From: Fusobacterium sp.
GTDB taxonomy: Bacteria; Fusobacteriota; Fusobacteriia; Fusobacteriales; Fusobacteriaceae
Direction of reading: 5' to 3'
DNA length: 42,185 nt
Assembly (NCBI GenBank): GCA_020024915.1
Contig: JAHHSZ010000003.1
Coordinates: 1 to 42,185, forward strand
How positions within the stretch are numbered: the first letter of the stretch is position 1; each line of letters opens with the position of its first letter. The notes beneath the pieces were generated by a model, which worked only from the letters and a program-made list of their open reading frames with translations, had not been told where the DNA came from and searched no databases. The position numbers and the translations under genes were made by a program. This document shows positions 1-10,029 of this stretch, piece after piece.

Positions 1-200
1 CAGGTGGAGGATTGATAGGAGAGATGTTGATAGTTACAATGTATGGTTTCCCACCAGGAGCATTTCCAATAATTGCAACTATTGGATACCTAGTAGATCC
101 ACCTGCTACAATGATAAATGCTACAGGAGATACAGTTGCAGCTATGTTAGTTACAAGATTGGTAGAAGGTAAGGACTGGATGTTGAAAAAATTAAAATAA
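1..200 (+). CDS. Dicarboxylate/amino acid:cation symporter, C-terminal fragment (5' truncated by window)
   Basis: The frame is open from the first base and ends at TAA 198-200, so only the last ~66 residues of a larger inner-membrane transporter are present. The fragment contains the Asn-Ala-Thr-Gly-Asp stretch preceded by Asp-Pro-Pro-Ala-Thr, which corresponds to the last transmembrane helix of the DAACS/SLC1 family, where Asn and Asp help bind substrate and sodium. The family imports glutamate, aspartate, C4-dicarboxylates or serine with Na+ or H+; the substrate cannot be told from this piece. An intrinsic terminator follows at 271, separating it from the dus operon. The family call is fairly sure; the true start lies outside the window. 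Confidence 0.8.
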   Translation, partial: GGGLIGEMLIVTMYGFPPGAFPIIATIGYLVDPPATMINATGDTVAAMLVTRLVEGKDWMLKKLK

Positions 201-217
201 TGAAAAATTAGGACTTG

Positions 218-249
218 TATGCCCTAGTGTTTGAAGAGAAAAGGGCATA
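218..249 (+). other. Perfect 8-bp inverted repeat after the symporter
   Basis: TATGCCCT (218-225) and AGGGCATA (242-249) are perfectly complementary around a 16-base loop. There is no T-run, so it is not a classical terminator by itself; it may protect the 3' end of the symporter mRNA upstream of the terminator at 271. Confidence 0.4.
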
Positions 250-270
250 TCATAAAATAGAAAAATAGTG

Positions 271-296
271 AAAGAGAGAGTAATCTCTCTTTTTTA
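271..296 (+). terminator. Intrinsic terminator of the symporter transcript
   Basis: AGAGAG (around 273-280) pairs with CTCTCT (285-290) across a short loop, followed directly by a run of T. It sits between the symporter and the promoter of the dus operon. Confidence 0.75.
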
Positions 297-306
297 TCTT
301 GTTATA

Positions 307-335
307 TTGAAAAAAAGCCATAAATATGGTAAAAT
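307..335 (+). promoter_or_regulatory. Sigma70-type promoter of the dus-mutS-lpt-alaS-sec operon
   Basis: TTGAAA at 307-312, a 17-base spacer, and TAAAAT at 330-335. It lies just after a terminator and about 50 bases ahead of the dus start codon, with no other gene between, so it probably drives the whole run up to secF. Confidence 0.7.
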
Positions 336-382
336 TTTTAGATTGAGATATCTTTTTATTGAGAGCTGGAGGAAACAAATTT

Positions 383-1339
383 ATGAAAAAAATATATATA
401 GCTCCCATAGCAGGAGTTACAGACTATACATATAGAGGAATATTAAAAGAGTTTAACCCAGATATGTTATTTACAGAGATGGTAAGTATCAATGCAATGG
501 AGTGTGCCTCTGAAAAGACTTTAAAAGTTATATTAAGACTTAGGGAGGGAGATTCAGTTCAACTATTTGGGAAAGATATTTCTAAAATGGTAGAGAGTGC
601 AAAATTTGTGGAGAAGTTAGGTGTTAAACATATAGATATCAATTCAGGGTGTCCAATGAAGAAAATAGTGAATAATGGCTATGGTTCAGCTTTGATGGAG
701 AAACCAGAGCATATAAAAGCTATGTTATCAGAGTTGAGAAGTGCTTTAAATGATGATACGGGATTATCAATTAAGATAAGAGCAGGATATAAGGAGTTTA
801 AAAATCCTGTTCAAATAGCAAAAATAGCAGAAGAGGTAGGATGTAAACATATCACTGTACATGGAAGAACTAGAGAGCAGATGTATACAGGAAAGGCAGA
901 TTGGAGCATAATCAAATCAGTAAAAGAGAGTGTATCTATTCCTGTAATAGGAAATGGTGATATTTTTACAGCTGAAGATGCTAAGGAGAGAATAGATTAT
1001 TCTGGTGTAGATGGAGTTATGTTAGCTAGAGGAATATTTGGAAATCCTTGGCTGATAAGAGATATTAGAGAGTATCTAGAACATGGAAAGGTACTAAATC
1101 CTGTTACATCATTAGATAGGATAAATATGGCAATTGAGCATACTAAAAGAACTCAGATAGAACATCCAGAGAGGGTATTTATATTTGAATTGAGGAAACA
1201 TCTATGCTGGTATTTAAAAGGAATTAGAAATTCAAATGCTATCAGAGATAAGATAAATCATACGGATAAATATGATGAGATATTAGAATTATTGTATGTA
1301 ATAAAAAGAGGGTTAGAGGAAGAAGGAGTTGAAGAGTAA
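383..1339 (+). CDS. dus: tRNA-dihydrouridine synthase (Dus family)
   Basis: FMN- and NADPH-dependent enzyme that reduces specific uridines in the tRNA D-loop to dihydrouridine. The 318-residue protein opens with the Dus signature of a TIM barrel (IAPIAGVTD), carries the catalytic Cys at about residue 90 in NSGCPMKK, and has the HGRTREQMYTG and GNGDI phosphate-binding segments. I chose the ATG at 383 because GGAGG lies at 368-372, ten bases upstream; a TTG at 359 in the same frame would add eight residues but would place this Shine-Dalgarno inside the coding region. The stop overlaps the mutS start (TAATG), implying translational coupling. The exact Dus subtype (DusB-like is usual outside proteobacteria) is not resolved. 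Confidence 0.9.
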   Translation: MKKIYIAPIAGVTDYTYRGILKEFNPDMLFTEMVSINAMECASEKTLKVILRLREGDSVQLFGKDISKMVESAKFVEKLGVKHIDINSGCPMKKIVNNGYGSALMEKPEHIKAMLSELRSALNDDTGLSIKIRAGYKEFKNPVQIAKIAEEVGCKHITVHGRTREQMYTGKADWSIIKSVKESVSIPVIGNGDIFTAEDAKERIDYSGVDGVMLARGIFGNPWLIRDIREYLEHGKVLNPVTSLDRINMAIEHTKRTQIEHPERVFIFELRKHLCWYLKGIRNSNAIRDKINHTDKYDEILELLYVIKRGLEEEGVEE

Positions 1340-3960
1340 TGGCAGAAACGCCACTTATGAGTCAGTATAAAGAGATAAAATCTCAATATACAGACAGTAT
1401 ATTATTTTTTAGATTGGGAGACTTTTATGAGATGTTTTTTGATGATGCTGTTACAGCTTCAAAAGAATTGGGTCTCACTCTTACAAGTAGAAATAGAGAA
1501 AAAGGATATGATGTTCCATTGGCAGGGATACCATATCATTCAGTGGCTTCATATATAGCTAAATTGGTAAATAGGGGTTATAAGGTAGCAATATGTGATC
1601 AAGTTGAAGATCCAAGAGCAGCAAAAGGAATTGTAAAAAGAGAGGTAACTAGAGTAATAACTCCAGGAACGATAATAGATACAGATTTTTTAGATGAGAA
1701 GAGTAATAACTATCTTATGGGGATAAAAATCACCGAAGAGTGTGGAGCTTTAGCTTATTTAGATATAACCACTGGAGAGTTTAAAACAACTGAGATAGTG
1801 GGAGAGGATATATTTTTTAAACTGTTGGGAGAGATTAATAAGGTAGCTCCTAAAGAGATAATCTTAGATGAAAAATCATATGATCTTTACATAGATGAAT
1901 TTAAAAAGCAAAACTCTTTAAATGGGATAAAGTTTACAAAAACTGTGGAACGTAAAAAGCCTGAAGAATATTTAAAGGGATATTTTAAGATAATCTCTTT
2001 GGAAAGTTACGGATTGAAAAATAGAAAATGGGCTATATGTGTGGCAACTATGGTATTGGAATACGTATCAGATTTACAAAAAGGTAAGGAACTTCCAGTA
2101 ACAGAAATTGCATATGTAAATAGCCAAAATGTGATGGAGCTAAATATCACAACTCAAAGAAATTTGGATATAATAGATAATCAAAGAGAAAGAAACAGTA
2201 CTGGAACTCTCCTTTGGGTAATGGATCAATGCATGACCTCTATGGGAAGTAGACTTTTAAAGAAGTTTTTAAAAAATCCATTATTGGATATTGAAAAAAT
2301 AAGAGAGAGACAGAGAGATACAGCATTTTTTATAGAGAGTGTATTAGTTAGAGAAGAGGTAAGAGAGAGTTTAAAAGATATATATGATATTGAAAGAATA
2401 ATTGGAAAGCTTATTTTAGAGACTGAAAATGGAAGGGACTTGATAGCTTTAAAAACTTCTATTAAAAATTCATTGGAGATATTTAAAACTTTAAAAGGAA
2501 ATCCACTCTTCAACATTGAGGTAAAAAGTTTAATAGAGATATATAATTTAATAGAGAGAGCCATTGTAGATGAACCACCTTTTTCAATAAGAGAGGGAGG
2601 AGTGATAAGGTCAGGTTATAGTAGTGATTTAGATGAGTTACATGGTATATCAAAGGATGGAAAAGATTATATTCTCGAAATAGAAAACAGAGAGAGAGAA
2701 AGAACTGGAATTAAAGGACTTAAAATAAAGTACAATAAGGTATTTGGATATTTTATTGAGGTAACAAAAGCCAATTCTCCATTAGTCCCAGAGGACTATA
2801 TTAGAAAACAGACTTTAGCTAATGCTGAAAGGTATATTGTTCCAGATTTAAAAGAGTATGAAGAAAAAGTTTTAAATGCTAAAGAGAGAATAGAGAGCTT
2901 AGAATACTACCTTTTTAAAGAGTTGACCAGTGAGATAAAAAAATATCGAGAGATATTACAAGATCTAGCTTACAAGATCTCATATTTAGATGTAATAACA
3001 GATTTTGCATATATAGCTGTAAAAAATTCATATATTCAACCTGAGATAAATGAAGGAGAAGATATAGAGATTATAGCTGGAAGACATCCAATAGTAGAAA
3101 AATTGATTCCAGCTGGGGAATTTGTAAAAAATAATATAGTATTTGATGATAAAAAAGAGATAATAATTTTGACAGGACCAAATATGTCAGGAAAATCTAC
3201 CTATATGAAACAGGTGGCCTTGATAATAATAATGGCTCATATAGGATCATATGTTCCAGCTAACTATGCTAAAATAGGTTTGGTGGATAAGATATTTACA
3301 AGAGTTGGAGCAAGTGATGATTTACTATCTGGTCAATCTACTTTTATGCTAGAGATGAGTGAGGTAGCAAATATAGTAAATAATGCTACAAAGAGATCTT
3401 TTATCATCTTAGATGAAATAGGAAGAGGAACTTCGACTTTTGATGGGATTTCAATAGCCACTGCCATAACAGAGTATATTCACAATAGAATAGGAGCTAA
3501 AACAATATTTGCAACTCACTATCACGAATTGACACAATTGGAAGATAGGCTTGAAAAAGCTGAAAATTTTAGAATAGAGGTTAAGGAAGATGAAAAGGAT
3601 ATAATTTTTTTAAGAGAGATAGTAAAGGGTGGAGCAGATAAGTCTTATGGAATTGAAGTGGCGAGATTAGCTGGATTGCCTAAGATAATATTGGATAGAT
3701 CTAAAAATATCTTGAAGAGATTGGAAGAGAGAAAAGAGATTGTAGAGAAAAAGCTCGGAGGAGAGCAATTACTTCTTTTTGGAACAATCTCAGAAAAGAA
3801 AGAGGTTATTGATAAAAGAGAGGAATTAAAAGGGAAAGAGCTAACTAAAGAGCAAAAAATAGTAATGAGGGTTTTAGATGAGATAGAACCTGAAAAGTTA
3901 ACACCATTGGAAGCGTTATTAAAACTTAATGAGTTGAAAAAAATATTAAATGGGAGTTAA
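1339..3960 (+). CDS. mutS: DNA mismatch repair protein MutS
   Basis: Recognises base mismatches and small loops in newly replicated DNA and starts repair. The 873-residue length is normal for MutS1. Visible landmarks in order: the mismatch-reading Phe-Tyr-Glu at 29-31 in the N-terminal domain; connector, lever and clamp regions to ~590; the Walker A loop GPNMSGKS at about 613-620; the Walker B/D-loop DEIGRGTS from about 692; and a C-terminal helical tail with the conserved EPEKLTPLEAL dimerisation segment. The gene starts on the last base of the dus stop codon. mutL is not in the window and must be elsewhere if a standard system operates. No key residue is missing. Confidence 0.97.
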   Translation: MAETPLMSQYKEIKSQYTDSILFFRLGDFYEMFFDDAVTASKELGLTLTSRNREKGYDVPLAGIPYHSVASYIAKLVNRGYKVAICDQVEDPRAAKGIVKREVTRVITPGTIIDTDFLDEKSNNYLMGIKITEECGALAYLDITTGEFKTTEIVGEDIFFKLLGEINKVAPKEIILDEKSYDLYIDEFKKQNSLNGIKFTKTVERKKPEEYLKGYFKIISLESYGLKNRKWAICVATMVLEYVSDLQKGKELPVTEIAYVNSQNVMELNITTQRNLDIIDNQRERNSTGTLLWVMDQCMTSMGSRLLKKFLKNPLLDIEKIRERQRDTAFFIESVLVREEVRESLKDIYDIERIIGKLILETENGRDLIALKTSIKNSLEIFKTLKGNPLFNIEVKSLIEIYNLIERAIVDEPPFSIREGGVIRSGYSSDLDELHGISKDGKDYILEIENRERERTGIKGLKIKYNKVFGYFIEVTKANSPLVPEDYIRKQTLANAERYIVPDLKEYEEKVLNAKERIESLEYYLFKELTSEIKKYREILQDLAYKISYLDVITDFAYIAVKNSYIQPEINEGEDIEIIAGRHPIVEKLIPAGEFVKNNIVFDDKKEIIILTGPNMSGKSTYMKQVALIIIMAHIGSYVPANYAKIGLVDKIFTRVGASDDLLSGQSTFMLEMSEVANIVNNATKRSFIILDEIGRGTSTFDGISIATAITEYIHNRIGAKTIFATHYHELTQLEDRLEKAENFRIEVKEDEKDIIFLREIVKGGADKSYGIEVARLAGLPKIILDRSKNILKRLEERKEIVEKKLGGEQLLLFGTISEKKEVIDKREELKGKELTKEQKIVMRVLDEIEPEKLTPLEALLKLNELKKILNGS

Positions 3961-3963
3961 ATT

Positions 3964-6648
3964 ATGGAAAAGAAAAAGATAGGGTATATAGTAGGTATTA
4001 TTGTTGTAGTCATTTTAGGTTATTTTAATTATTTTGGAGAGGATAAAAAAATAGGAGAAACTGAACAAGCAATAGAAACAACCAATGTAACATACAAAAA
4101 TGATGATTATGAAGTGGAAGCTGAAAAACAAAAAGATTATATAAAAAGAAATGAAACTGGCTTTGAAAAAGCCAAAGCCAAAGTTAATGATATGCTTATC
4201 AGTGGAGATAATGCATTTATAGACAAAGTTAGAAACCTAGCTTTAAAGAGTAATATACTTGGAGTTGCAACTAATGGTTGGAGTTTTAAAGCTGAAAATA
4301 TAGATTACAATAAGTTGAAAGATGAGGTAACATCAAATACAGGAGTTACAGCAATCAATGAACAAAAAGGTATAAAAATATCAGGACAAAACTTTATAAC
4401 TAACTCTAAAATGAGCTATATCAATTTGACTAAGGATGTGACATTGGAGAATAAAGATGTAGCAATCATAGGAGATAAGGGAGACTATGATGATCTTTCC
4501 AAAATAGTTATACTTTCTGATAATATAAGATTAGAGGGAAGAGGAGAAAACACAGGACTGATAGATGGTAATTTTAAAACTTTGAGATATACTTTAGAAG
4601 ATAAGATATTAGAAGCTTGGGAACCATATACAGTAACTTATAAAGATGTAAAACTTTCTGCAGACTCTCTTTATCTAAATGAGGATACAGAAGCTTTAAA
4701 AATATCTAAAAATTTAGTGATAGAGGTAGATGGATTTAAAATTTATGCTGAAAAATTAGATAAAGCAGGAGACAGTGATATATTAAACATTGTAGGAAAA
4801 ATAAAAGGAAGTAATGGAGTATACTCTTTTGAGGGAGATAATGGAACTTATAATGTAAAGAGTAAAGTTTTAACCCTCAACGGAAATATTAGTGGATATT
4901 CAACTAAGGGAGAAAAAATCAGTGGTGACAAGTTGGTATATGATGACAATACTAAGGTAATGACTCTTTCAGGAAAAAAAGATGTGAGATATACATCTAA
5001 TAATGGAGAGCTAATAACAAGAGTATTTAATTATAATACAGAGAGTAAAGAGTTAACAACTGATGGAAAATACAGCTTTTCTGGACCTAAGTATGAGAGT
5101 GCTGGATCAGGGCTGTATTTTAATGATATGACAAAAGATATAAAAATTGTTAAAGGTTATTTATTAGATAAGAGTAAGAATCAAAAACTTCAAGGGGATA
5201 AAATCGCTTATAATACTGAAACTCGTGATAGTACAGTAATTGGCAATGCTCTTATGGAAGATAAGAAATACCTATTGAGTGGAGATAGTATTAACTATAC
5301 AGGAGCAGATAAAAATGTTACAATAAAAGGGCAATACAAAATTAAATCTCTAGAAAATGATATAACTTTTATTGGGAATGATGCTAAATACAATCAAGAA
5401 ACAGGAGAGTTTTTAAGTGAAGGAGATGTAACTCTTCAAGGAAATGGTTATATAGCTAAGGGTAGAAATTTGAACTATAATACTAAAACTGGATTTGGAA
5501 AATTGGGAAGTAACATAAATATAGAAAATCCAAAAAAGGGAATAAAGATTAGTGGAGATAACGTTACTTTTAAAGATAAAGAGTATTTAGAGATTGATGG
5601 AAACTTACATATTGAGAGTGAAGATGTAATAATTGATTCTGAAAAAGCTAAATATAATATAAAAGATGAGAATGTTTATATACCACAAAAAATAAAGTTT
5701 AGAACTAAAGATGGAAAAACTTTTGGAGATATGAGTAAAGGTGTGTACAGTACTAAAACTTCTAAATTTATAGGGGATAATTTTAATGGGAAGAGTGGTG
5801 CTAGTACCCTTACAAGTAAGAAAATGACATATTTCTCTAAAGAAGAGAAAGCTTTGTTTGAAGGAAATGTTGTAATGAAAGATGTAGATTCTATTTTTAG
5901 GGGAGAAAAGGTAGAGGTTTATCCAAAAGAAGAGATTGTAAGATCTTTGGCTAAGTATACAATAGATTATAAAGACTTTACTTTTAAAGGAGATAATGGT
6001 ACTTTTAATAAAAAAACAGGTATTTTAAAAGGTAATAAATCTGATATCACAACTGTAAATGGAGATAGATTTATCTCTGATAAGATAGATGGAAATTTAA
6101 ATGAGATGATAATAGATTTCACTGGAAATGTAAATGGTCATATAGTAGATAAGAGTGTGATTACAACATTTAAAGGTGATTTTGCAAGAGTATACTTCAA
6201 AAATGATGGTAAATATGAGATATTGAGAAGTGAGATAAGAGATAATGCTGTATTTGTACAAGAGGATAAGAGATTGGAATCTGATTATATTGAGATAGAT
6301 ACAGGAAGAAAGCTGGTATTTTCTAAGGAGAATACAAAGTTGATCTTAACAGATGAGCAAAATGGAAAGACAGTGATTACATCTTCAATGGCAGAGGTGG
6401 ATACAGATAAAAATATAGCTACTCTAATTGGAAATGTTCATATAGATAATAATAATTCTGAGTATGGATTGACTAATATTACTGCAGACAGAGGAATAAT
6501 AAAGAAAGGTGAAGGAACATTGGAGCTTATTGGAAATGTAGAGATAGAGAATAATGAGTCAATAGTTCAAGCAGATAGAGGAATATATAATATGAATACT
6601 AAGAAGATAAAAGCCTCTGGAAATGTATATGTAGACTATAAAAAATAA
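3964..6648 (+). CDS. Very long LptC/LptA (OstA)-like LPS transport protein
   Basis: Probable periplasmic bridge of the Lpt machine carrying LPS from inner to outer membrane. One transmembrane anchor lies at about residues 6-23 after a MEKKK start, as in LptC. The remaining ~870 residues are a long succession of short beta units of the OstA type: alternating hydrophobic strands with recurring 'G-D-x-x-x-Y/F' and 'G-N-V-x-I' steps (for example GNVHIDN and GNVEIEN near the C-terminus). E. coli LptC and LptA are each under 200 residues, so this protein is several times longer than both together. It starts three bases after mutS and ends ten bases before lptB, whose ATPase would power it. Family assignment is good; whether it replaces both LptC and LptA is inference. 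Confidence 0.8.
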   Translation: MEKKKIGYIVGIIVVVILGYFNYFGEDKKIGETEQAIETTNVTYKNDDYEVEAEKQKDYIKRNETGFEKAKAKVNDMLISGDNAFIDKVRNLALKSNILGVATNGWSFKAENIDYNKLKDEVTSNTGVTAINEQKGIKISGQNFITNSKMSYINLTKDVTLENKDVAIIGDKGDYDDLSKIVILSDNIRLEGRGENTGLIDGNFKTLRYTLEDKILEAWEPYTVTYKDVKLSADSLYLNEDTEALKISKNLVIEVDGFKIYAEKLDKAGDSDILNIVGKIKGSNGVYSFEGDNGTYNVKSKVLTLNGNISGYSTKGEKISGDKLVYDDNTKVMTLSGKKDVRYTSNNGELITRVFNYNTESKELTTDGKYSFSGPKYESAGSGLYFNDMTKDIKIVKGYLLDKSKNQKLQGDKIAYNTETRDSTVIGNALMEDKKYLLSGDSINYTGADKNVTIKGQYKIKSLENDITFIGNDAKYNQETGEFLSEGDVTLQGNGYIAKGRNLNYNTKTGFGKLGSNINIENPKKGIKISGDNVTFKDKEYLEIDGNLHIESEDVIIDSEKAKYNIKDENVYIPQKIKFRTKDGKTFGDMSKGVYSTKTSKFIGDNFNGKSGASTLTSKKMTYFSKEEKALFEGNVVMKDVDSIFRGEKVEVYPKEEIVRSLAKYTIDYKDFTFKGDNGTFNKKTGILKGNKSDITTVNGDRFISDKIDGNLNEMIIDFTGNVNGHIVDKSVITTFKGDFARVYFKNDGKYEILRSEIRDNAVFVQEDKRLESDYIEIDTGRKLVFSKENTKLILTDEQNGKTVITSSMAEVDTDKNIATLIGNVHIDNNNSEYGLTNITADRGIIKKGEGTLELIGNVEIENNESIVQADRGIYNMNTKKIKASGNVYVDYKK

Positions 6649-6658
6649 GGAGAAAAGT

Positions 6659-7384
6659 ATGATAAATTTATCAGCTCAAAATCTATGCAAAAGTTACAAG
6701 AAGAGAAAAGTTGTAGATAATGTAAGTTTAGAAGTAAAAAAAGGTGAAATAGTAGGATTATTAGGTCCTAATGGAGCTGGAAAAACAACAACTTTCTATA
6801 TGATAACTGGGATAGTAAAACCTGATAGTGGTAAGGTTTTTTGTGATAATATAGATGTAACAAACTATCCTATGTATAAGAGAGCTAATATGGGAGTTGG
6901 GTACCTAGCACAGGAGCCTTCAATATTTAGAAATCTAACTGTAGAGGAGAATATTGCAGCAGTGTTGGAGATGAAATCTGTCAGCAAAAAGGAACAACTT
7001 GAGATGATTGATAAGCTTATGGAGGAGTTTAAATTAACTCATGTAAGAAAATCTTTGGGATTTTCACTATCCGGTGGAGAGAGAAGAAGGGTAGAGATAG
7101 CTAGAACAATAGCGAACAATCCTAACTTTATTCTACTTGATGAACCATTTGCAGGAGTTGATCCTATTGCAGTTGAGGATATTCAACAGATAATAAGATA
7201 TTTAAAAGAGAGAGGGTTGGGGATATTAATAACTGACCACAGTGTAAGAGAAACACTGAGAATAACTGAGAAAGCCTATATTATGGCACAAGGAAAAGTT
7301 ATTATAAGTGGAACACCTCAAGAGATAGCAAATAATGAAACAGCGAGAAAGATCTACTTAGGTGAAAAATTTAAATTAGATTAA
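6659..7384 (+). CDS. lptB: LPS export ABC transporter ATP-binding protein LptB
   Basis: Cytoplasmic ATPase that drives LPS extraction by the LptF/LptG permeases. The 241-residue protein is a single ABC domain: Walker A GPNGAGKTT at 36-44, the signature LSGGERRR at about 137-144, Walker B ending in Asp161-Glu162, and the switch His in ITDHSVRE. Length and the Q-loop region (YLAQEPSIFRNLTVEEN) are typical of LptB. It directly follows the long LptC/LptA-like gene, and two LptF/LptG-type permease genes lie at 15597-17755 in the same window, so the inner-membrane complex can be assembled from genes here. Confident. Confidence 0.96.
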   Translation: MINLSAQNLCKSYKKRKVVDNVSLEVKKGEIVGLLGPNGAGKTTTFYMITGIVKPDSGKVFCDNIDVTNYPMYKRANMGVGYLAQEPSIFRNLTVEENIAAVLEMKSVSKKEQLEMIDKLMEEFKLTHVRKSLGFSLSGGERRRVEIARTIANNPNFILLDEPFAGVDPIAVEDIQQIIRYLKERGLGILITDHSVRETLRITEKAYIMAQGKVIISGTPQEIANNETARKIYLGEKFKLD

Positions 7385-7419
7385 AAATGAATAAAAATAG
7401 AATAAAAAACGGAGGAACT

Positions 7420-10020
7420 ATGTTAACAGGAAATCAAATTAGAAAAGAGTTTATTGAATTCTTTAAGAAAAAACAACACAAACATTTTGAAAGTGCTTCT
7501 TTAATACCAGATGATCCAACACTTTTATTAACAGTGGCTGGAATGGTGCCTTTCAAGCCATACTTTTTAGGACAAAAGGAAGCTCCGTATCCAAGAGTAA
7601 CAACTTACCAAAAATCAATAAGAACAAATGACTTAGAAAATGTTGGAAGAACAGCAAGACACCATACATTTTTTGAGATGTTAGGAAACTTCTCGTTTGG
7701 AGACTATTTTAAAGAGGAAGCTATAGTATGGTCTTGGGAGTTTGTAACAGAAGTATTAGGACTAGATAAAAATAAATTATGGGTATCTGTATTTACAACT
7801 GATGATGAAGCAGAAAAAATATGGATAGAGAAGTGTAACTTCCCTAAAGAGAGAATAGTTAGATTGGGAGAAGATGAAAACTGGTGGGCAGCAGGTCCAA
7901 CAGGATCTTGCGGACCTTGTTCAGAGATACATGTGGATTTAGGTCCAGCTTATGGTGGAGATGAGAACTCTAAGCTTGGAGATGAGGGAACAGATAACCG
8001 TTTTATAGAGATTTGGAACTTAGTATTCACTGAATGGAATAGAATGGAAGATGGAAGTCTTGAGCCATTACCTAAGAAAAATATAGATACAGGAGCAGGA
8101 TTAGAGAGAGTAACTGCTATGGTTCAAGGAAAATCAAACAACTTTGAAACAGATCTATTATTCCCATTAGTTGAAGAAGCTGGAAGATTAACAGGTAGAA
8201 AATATGGAGAGGATAAAGAGACTGACTTCTCATTAAAAGTTATAACTGACCATTCAAGAGCTGTTACTTTCTTAATAAATGATGGAGTAATACCTTCAAA
8301 CGAAGGAAGAGGATATGTATTGAGAAGGATCCTAAGAAGAGCTGTAAGACATGGAAGATTATTAGGACAATCAGAGTTATTCTTATATAAAATGGTAGAT
8401 AAAGTTGTAGAGATGATGTCAGAAGCTTATCCAGATTTAAAAGAGAACTTAGAGCATATCAAAAAAGTTGTAAAAATCGAAGAAGAGAAATTTTCTCGTA
8501 CTCTTGATCAAGGAATACAATTAGTAAGTCAAGAGATTGAAAAACTTAAAGCAGAGGGTGAGATAAAACTTTCTGGAGATATAACTTTTAAACTATATGA
8601 TACTTATGGATTCCCTTATGAATTAACTGAAGAGATCTGTGAAGAGAAAGCTGTAGAGGTTTCGAGAGAAGAGTTTGAAGCTAAGATGGAAGAGCAAAAA
8701 GAAAAAGCGAGATCAGCTAGAGAAGTTATTATGGAAAAAGGACAAGATAGCTTTATAGAGGAGTTCTATGACAAGTATGGAGCAACTAAATTTGTAGGAT
8801 ATGAAACGTTGAAAGAAACAGCTAAATTATTAAGCATAAGAGTTTCAAAAGATGGAAAAATTCAAATGATCTTTGATGTAACACCTTTCTATGGAGAGTC
8901 AGGAGGACAAGCTTCAGACAATGGAACAATTTCGGGAAATGGATTTGAAGGAAGAGTAGTAGATGTTCAAAAACAAAAAGGAATATTTATACATACAATT
9001 GAGATAGAAAAAGGTGAAGCAAAAGAGGGAGAGGAGTATCTATTAGAAGTAGATAAATTAAGCAGAGTATCAACTGCTAAAAATCATACTGCAACTCACC
9101 TATTACATAAAGCATTAAGAGAGGTATTAGGAACTCACGTACAACAAGCTGGGTCGTTTGTAAACAGTGAAAGATTAAGATTTGACTTCAACCATTATGA
9201 AGCAATGACAGCTGAAGAGTTAGAGAAAGTTGAAAACCTTGTAAATGAAAAAATAGCTGAATCTTTAGCAGTAACTATTAAAGATATGAGTATGGATGAA
9301 GCTAAAAAAGAGGGAGCAATGGCTCTATTTGGGGATAAGTATGGAGATGTTGTAAGAGTAGTAAAAGTAGAGGAGTTCTCGATAGAGCTTTGTGGTGGAA
9401 CTCATATAGACAATATAGCTAAGATAGGATTATTCAAAATAGAATCTGAGAGTGGAATAGCTGCTGGAGTAAGAAGAATAGAGGCAGTTACAGGACTTGG
9501 AGCTTATGAATTAGTTAAAAAATTAGAGAAAACATTAAAAGAGATAGCTAAAACTGTAAAGGCTGACGAAGCAAATGTAGCTGAAAGAGTTGAGAAAATG
9601 ACTGAAACTTTAAGAGAAAATACAAAAGAGATTGAAACATTAAAAGCAAAAATAACTAACTTTGAAGCTGGATCATTAAATGATGTTGTTGAAGAGATCA
9701 ATGGAGTAAAAGTTGTAATTAAAACTTTTAAAGATAAAACGGCTGAAGAGTTAAGACAGATGGTAGATTCATTAAAAGAGAAATTAGGAAGTTGTGTAGT
9801 TGTATTAGCTTCTGGTGAAGATAAAGCTGTTTTTGCTGTAGGAGTAACTAAAGATTTAATTGGAAAAGCTAAAGCTGGAAACCTAGTTAAGGAAGCAGCT
9901 CAAATAGCTGGTGGAAATGGTGGTGGAAGACCTGACTTTGCCCAAGCTGGAGGAAAAGATGCTAGTAAAATAGATGAGGCAGTGGCAAAAGTAAGAGAAA
10001 CTCTAAAAACTTTATTATAA
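7420..10020 (+). CDS. alaS: Alanyl-tRNA synthetase
   Basis: Charges tRNA-Ala with alanine and edits mis-charged Ser or Gly. The 866-residue protein begins MLTGNQIRKEF, the usual AlaRS start; ATG 7420 has GGAGG at 7411-7415. An in-frame ATG at 7387 would add eleven residues and has no ribosome site. Seen in order: the class II catalytic core (residues to ~450, including ARHHTFFEMLGNFSFGDYF), the editing domain with its zinc residues His556/His560 and Cys658/His662 (CGGTH), and the C-terminal DHHA1/C-Ala region rich in Gly (GGNGGGRPDFAQAGG). It follows lptB by 35 bases and is co-transcribed. A tRNA-Ala(TGC) gene lies in the same window at 38268. Confidence 0.97.
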   Translation: MLTGNQIRKEFIEFFKKKQHKHFESASLIPDDPTLLLTVAGMVPFKPYFLGQKEAPYPRVTTYQKSIRTNDLENVGRTARHHTFFEMLGNFSFGDYFKEEAIVWSWEFVTEVLGLDKNKLWVSVFTTDDEAEKIWIEKCNFPKERIVRLGEDENWWAAGPTGSCGPCSEIHVDLGPAYGGDENSKLGDEGTDNRFIEIWNLVFTEWNRMEDGSLEPLPKKNIDTGAGLERVTAMVQGKSNNFETDLLFPLVEEAGRLTGRKYGEDKETDFSLKVITDHSRAVTFLINDGVIPSNEGRGYVLRRILRRAVRHGRLLGQSELFLYKMVDKVVEMMSEAYPDLKENLEHIKKVVKIEEEKFSRTLDQGIQLVSQEIEKLKAEGEIKLSGDITFKLYDTYGFPYELTEEICEEKAVEVSREEFEAKMEEQKEKARSAREVIMEKGQDSFIEEFYDKYGATKFVGYETLKETAKLLSIRVSKDGKIQMIFDVTPFYGESGGQASDNGTISGNGFEGRVVDVQKQKGIFIHTIEIEKGEAKEGEEYLLEVDKLSRVSTAKNHTATHLLHKALREVLGTHVQQAGSFVNSERLRFDFNHYEAMTAEELEKVENLVNEKIAESLAVTIKDMSMDEAKKEGAMALFGDKYGDVVRVVKVEEFSIELCGGTHIDNIAKIGLFKIESESGIAAGVRRIEAVTGLGAYELVKKLEKTLKEIAKTVKADEANVAERVEKMTETLRENTKEIETLKAKITNFEAGSLNDVVEEINGVKVVIKTFKDKTAEELRQMVDSLKEKLGSCVVVLASGEDKAVFAVGVTKDLIGKAKAGNLVKEAAQIAGGNGGGRPDFAQAGGKDASKIDEAVAKVRETLKTLL

Positions 10021-10029
10021 GGGGTAAAA

